Assembly: GCA_030762935.1 (NCBI GenBank)
Contig: CM060895.1
Span: forward strand, 36,930,001 to 36,994,000
From: Hymenopus coronatus
Lineage: Eukaryota > Arthropoda > Insecta > Mantodea > Hymenopodidae
Direction of reading: 5' to 3'
Length of the DNA: 64,000 nt
The position numbers and the translations under genes are program-made. Positions 59,500 through 64,000 of this stretch are shown piece by piece. The first letter of the stretch is position 1. Each line of letters begins with the position of its first letter. Below the pieces are notes generated by a model. The model was not told where the DNA came from. It saw only the letters and a list, made by a program, of their open reading frames with translations, and ran no database searches.

Positions 59500-59935
59500 T
59501 GTTTGTTTTTACCACATTTATTTGTGCATAAAAGAGCATTTCTTAACATATTTTTCAACATAGTTGCTACCATTGTTCAAGGAATTACCATAGAGAGGGA
59601 TCAACTTTTGTATGTCCTTATCAAAGAAAGTTGCCACCAGTGATGACAGCCACTGCTGTGCCCCTGTTTTTTAAAACGCATCACAAAGCATTCTTACTGT
59701 GAACCATCTGTTTTCACGTATTGCCTCATTCACTTGTTCAACCAAACCGTCAATATAATAATAAAAGGCCAGCCACTTCGTGGTTCTTTATAAACATTGG
59801 ATCGTCCATCATTGAATTACCTAATCCACTTTCTCACCGTTTCATTTATCATTGTATTTTCACCTCAATTTCTACAAGTTGACAATGGATTTAAACTGGG
59901 TTAACATCCCTTGTGTTCAAAAACCGTATGACAGA
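59500..59935 (-). pseudogene. Internally deleted mariner element
   Basis: The minus strand carries both ends of a mariner transposase but not the middle. The N-terminal part reads TVRKWIR, then FNDGRSNVYKEPRSGWP, then LVEQVNEAIRENRWFTVRML, which is the mariner helix-turn-helix region. It jumps near 59670 to the C-terminal part WLSSLVATFFDKDIQKLIPL, then LNNGSNYVEK, and a stop. All three catalytic aspartates are lost, with stops and a frameshift. It is distinct from the copy at 17752: the C-termini differ (NNGSNYVEK versus NPFGDYVVK). Confidence 0.85.
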
Positions 59936-59937
59936 AT

Positions 59938-60537
59938 ATTACTTAGTTCATTGTAAGTGGAACGGAAATAAGAGAGTACACCAGGCAAAAGTAATAGTCA
60001 CATATTTTAAAAAAAAATGGTTGATTTGTGATTGAAATGCGGTGTTATTTGCATGACCAGGAGTAAAACAAAAGAAACAGCAATGACAAATTCCCGTTTG
60101 AGAGAAGTGTAAGTATTTTAAAATTGAAATAAGTATTAAGAATATCTCGGAAACGGTTAACTCCACAAAAATGCTTTTTGGCATATATTGTGTGTTTTAA
60201 TGATATATACATTTTTGTGCAATAAGTTTTGTCTATCTCTTACGGTTTATGCAAAAGTCATCCAGGCTGAAAAGGTCTTCAGAGGCCATTTCCTGAAAAT
60301 TCAAGATATATATTATATTTGTAATATAAATATATTTAATACATAGTATTTTAATGAAAATCGTTAGAGCCATATTTGAGAAACTCAATATTTTCGAACA
60401 TTTTTCCATGTACAGGGTAGTTTGGGCTGAGAGATTTTCTTGAAAATCTTTGTATCGTATCCTTGGAAGATTTTGAACCTAATTTTATCAAGTTTGGTAT
60501 TTAACCCTCTTTTCATTTTTGATCTGCTTTTTTCGCA

Positions 60538-60607
<70 letters not shown>

Positions 60608-60630
60608 ACTAGCGTAGGAACCTTTTTATA
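59938..60630 (-). mobile_element. HINE-like copy, truncated at both ends, long CA tract
   Basis: Starts at TTACTTAGTTCATTG, lacking the 3' end. (CA)n at about 60538-60607 is among the longest here. It ends in CCTTTTTATAAAA before the next copy. Confidence 0.9.
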
Positions 60631-60634
60631 AAAA

Positions 60635-61477
60635 TCTGATGTGTTCCATTCACATGACTTTCTCTACAACTCTGCAATAAATTATTGTTAAAAAACATAT
60701 GCTTATATTTACTTCCTGCTAATCGAGAAAAAATTAGCAGAAAATCTTATTACTTGCTTCCTTGTAAGTAGAAGCGAAATAAGAGTACCATAGGTTAAAG
60801 CGATGGTCAAAAGCAGGTTGCTATGTGACTGAAGTTCCTTTGTTTGTATGGACACGAATTCACAACCTCCTGTATGAGAAAGGCATATTTTTATAGCTGA
60901 AACCAAAAACAAGGAATATCTCAAAAAAATCAACTCCACGAAAAAAATGTATATAACATAAATTGTGTGTTTTAAAGTGCTCTACGTTTGTCGTGTGGTA
61001 AATTTTGGTCCATTTCTTACGGTTTAGCAGTTATGCAAAATTCCGTAAAATTGACCCAGAATAAAGTAGTCTTCAGAGGTTATTCCCAGAAAATTCAAAA
61101 TATACATTTTATTTATCAGGTAAATATCTTTAATATACGATATTTTAATCAAAATCATTAGAACCATTTTTTAGAAAATCACATTTTTTAAAAATGTTCC
61201 ATGTAAAGGGTAGTTTGGGGTGGGGGGACTTTTCTCAAAATCTTCGTGTCGCATCCCTGGAGGATAATAAACTTAAATACCAAGTTTGGTATTTTACCGA
61301 CTTTTCGTTTTTGAGTTATCGTGTTCACAGACACACGGACATACACATGGACCTTTTACTGCAAATACTTTTTTTGGATACAGGGGGACCCTAAAACATA
61401 TATTTTCGGTGAAACCTCGGTACCGAATTTTTTGGTGAAATGCAATATCTCTCAAATTGTACTATGTATGAAAAAGT
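60635..61477 (-). mobile_element. HINE-like copy, full length with decayed palindrome
   Basis: TCTGATGTGTTCC to GAAAAAGT, short CA tract (61328-61350). The palindrome is reduced to ACTATGTATG. Confidence 0.9.
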
Positions 61478-62176
61478 AAAAATGGCTCTTAATGAATAGA
61501 TTTGTTTCACACAGGCATGACTAAACTCAAACTATAACTATGATTGGTTGAAATTTAAAATGTACGTGTGTTTTATTAGCCAAAGCTATTATGACGCGCT
61601 AGACGTGGACAGTCTTTGCAACGTTTGTCTAATGACACGAAGCCAGCCAGCTAATAGGAGAAATAGGAAACAGCAAAAAGGACAATAAAGAAGAATAGAG
61701 AGGAACGGGTTCTTCCAGTTATGTATGCAACCCCCTTTTTCCCACAGAATAAATATTGTCTGAAACATGGAAGCATTACAGCATCCAACTGGACCGAAAG
61801 AAGTGTGAAAAGGTCATAATGACGGACCTCTGGTAAGAAGAGATACTGTATGACGTTCAGCTGTCAGTGATCAAAGCAATGTCCTGCTGAGTTTGAAGGA
61901 GGCCTCTTTGAACTGCAGTGACAAACGTTACTTGGTTACTGGATCAACAACTTCAGCACAGAGTACCAACTTTATGCTGTAGATGAAAGAAAGAATAACT
62001 AGTGATTTATAGAAACGTGCCAAGAAGCGATAAACAAAATAGAGTAGGTAACGAAAACAAGTCAGTAAGTCATTAAAATAAACGACAAGGAACTGATACT
62101 AACCTCACTCTTCCACACATCATCTGATGTAATCAGATGCCAAACAAAAGAACCGCGATTCTCTCAATATCGTTAG
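61478..62176. other. Unassigned stretch
   Basis: About 700 bp of mixed composition. No element or convincing frame is supported. Confidence 0.4.
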
Positions 62177-62245
62177 AATGTCCTATATCGCCTTTTGGGA
62201 GGGGGGGGCACACTTCAAACATAAAGAAACTATGTAATAGAAAAA
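62177..62245. repeat. Direct repeat, left copy
   Basis: Shares TAGAAT, CCTATATC, CCTTTT and then CACTTCAAA, AAGAAACTAT with 63402-63470, over about 65 bp. Confidence 0.7.
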
Positions 62246-63090
62246 TCGTATGTGATCCTTCACATGACTTTCTCTACCTGTTCTACAAACAAACTTCATA
62301 CAAAAGATTATTCTCCTTTTTACTGCATGATATCGAGTTAAACATTAGCAGAATGGTCTTACTTATTTCCTTATACGTAGAAGGGGACTAACTGCTAATC
62401 CGACAGTCAAATATTTTAAAATGTGGTTGCTGTGGGATTGAAATCCGTTTCTTTCCGTGGGCAAGCGTTGACAAGTTCCCGTATGAGAAAAGTTTAATTA
62501 TTTTAAAACTGAAATAAATAATGAACAATATCTAGAAAGCGGTTAACTCTACAAAAATAATACATATGGCATAAATTATGTGTTTAAATGAGATCTACAT
62601 TTTTTGTGTGAAGTAAGTTTTTGTATATCTCTTACTGCTTGCTAATTATGTAAAAGTCAATAAAAATCATTCAGAATAAAGATGTCTTCAGAAGCCATTC
62701 CCAGAAAATTCAAAGTTATTTTTCATGTAAATGTCTTTAATATACGACATTTAAATTAAAATTGTTAGAGCCATTTGTGAGAAAATAATGTTTTCGCAAA
62801 TTCTTCTATATAAAGGGTAGTTGGAGTGGTGGATTTTCTTCAAAATCTTCGTGTCGCACCCTTGGAAGATACTGAACATAAACACCAAGTTTGGTATTTA
62901 ACGGACTTTTCATTTTTGAGCTATGCTGCACACACACACACACACACACACAAACCTTTTTCCAAAAATGTTTATTTTTTTATTCAGGGGGACCAAAAGC
63001 ATGTATTTCTGATGAAATCTTGGTATCGAGTTTTTGGGTGAATACAATACCTTCTCTATACACTATTTACATAGTACGTGTAGAGAAAGT
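62246..63090 (-). mobile_element. HINE-like copy, full length
   Basis: TCGTATGTGATCC to TAGAGAAAGT, CA tract 62929-62952. Direct repeats lie on either side. Confidence 0.9.
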
Positions 63091-63401
63091 AACAATGTAC
63101 AAACCTCTAGTGCCTAAAGCATGAGTTACAAAAACAACAGAATATTTATATTCACATCATTTGGCTTTTGAAGCTTGACGTCACTGCACTATACTTAATG
63201 TGCTCCATAAAATCATATGTACTTCCTTATTTGTATGCGCATATAAACAAAGATTATCAAAAAATATTTAAAATGCACAAATAAATATAATTTCATTATG
63301 AAAACTGAGTAAATGTTAAATGTTAATTTTATAATTATGATATAATAGTTCCCTACTACTAGTAATTATATAAAATTATGCAGATTCTCCCAGCATCTTT
63401 A
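63091..63401. other. Unassigned AT-rich stretch
   Basis: No recognised element. Confidence 0.4.
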
Positions 63402-63470
63402 GAATACCCTATATCACCTTTTAGAGGGACCTCACTTCAAATTAAACATGAAGAAACTATATATATTAGA
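63402..63470. repeat. Direct repeat, right copy
   Basis: Counterpart of 62177-62245 (TAGAATACCCTATATCACC, then CACTTCAAATTAAACATG and AAGAAACTAT). Confidence 0.7.
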
Positions 63471-63639
63471 AATATTATAAATAATTGAATAAAGATGGCC
63501 ATGACAATTTTACTTAGTTTCTTGCTTCAACAAACAATAAATAATTAAAAGGCATGGCTCATTTAGAAGATTTTGCAACAGGCAATTACAGTTCATGAAA
63601 AAAAAAAAAGTATGACAATCATTTCAATGATGCAAAACT

Positions 63640-64000
63640 TTCCCAGAGGCCATTCCCAGAAAATTCAAGATATACATTTTATTTGTCATGTAAATATCTT
63701 TAATATACGATATTTTAATCAAAACATTAGAGCCATTTTTTTAAAGAATCAACATTTTTTGTAAAATTTTCCACGTAAGGAGTAGCTTGGAGTGAGGGAG
63801 GATTTTCTTGAAAACTTTGAGTCGAATCCTTGGGGAAATAAAACTGGCATTTAATGAACTTATCGTATTTGAGCTATGTTGTCCACAGACACACACAGAT
63901 CTTTTTTCTAAAAATGCTCTTTTTGGATTCAGGAGATCTCAAAACATATCCCCCGGTGAAATCTCGTTATCGAAATTTTTGGGTGGAACACACTACTTTC
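63640..64000 (-). mobile_element. HINE-like copy, 3'-truncated, running off the window
   Basis: Begins at AACTTTCCCAGAGGCCATTC, has a short CA tract (63888-63897), and is still within the 5' block at the window end (GGTGGAACACACTACTTTC). Confidence 0.85.

Overview
This window is intergenic or intronic DNA from a repeat-rich, AT-rich animal genome. An arthropod or other invertebrate is likely. The signs are mariner (DD34D) and hAT remnants, several tRNA-derived SINE families, degraded non-LTR reverse transcriptase ends, dinucleotide microsatellites, and no operon-like gene packing. No intact host gene, rRNA, functional tRNA or CRISPR array can be supported, and the species cannot be named from sequence alone.

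The dominant content is one interspersed family, called here the 'HINE-like family', present as about 50 full, partial or split copies on both strands. My hand tally is roughly 37 kb of the 64 kb. A full unit is about 0.83-0.91 kb. It starts at ACTTTCTCTA inside a ~42-bp palindrome. An internal (GT)n/(CA)n microsatellite always sits at the same place, followed by a long AT-rich block with two more palindromes. Near the far end is a second, inverted copy of the first 10-11 bases (GTAGAGAAAGT), then a short terminal stem-loop (ATGTG / CACAT), and the unit ends at CATCAGA next to a T run. It has no coding capacity. Copies insert into T runs (A runs on the other strand) and no target duplication can be resolved. 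This layout best fits a non-autonomous Helitron-like (helentron/HINE, DINE-1-like) element. Whether it is already catalogued cannot be judged here.

Layout: 1-5 kb holds nested family copies plus a TA-flanked TIR DNA transposon (2468-3772). 5-14 kb is a SINE followed by long head-to-tail family arrays with nested insertions. 14-25 kb is sparser, with a non-LTR 3' end, SINEs, a family copy split by a mariner remnant, a hAT zinc-finger remnant, and the longest stretch with no recognised element (20.5-23.7 kb, weak SINE-like signals only). 25-29 kb has a TIR element that itself hosts a SINE with a 14-bp target duplication, then a 44-bp minisatellite abutting a mariner 3' end. 29-45 kb alternates family copies (two cleanly nested) with SINEs. 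45-51 kb has a non-LTR remnant split by a family copy, then a young tandem array. 51-64 kb is dense minus-strand copies, including a three-level nest (54032-56626) and an internally deleted mariner.

Nothing here forms a pathway. The relations are of insertion order: SINEs and DNA transposons cut family copies, family copies cut one another, cut a non-LTR element and abut SINE tails. The system most worth following is the HINE-like family: its termini, hairpins, embedded microsatellite, self-insertion hot spot, and double-3'-ended chimeras.
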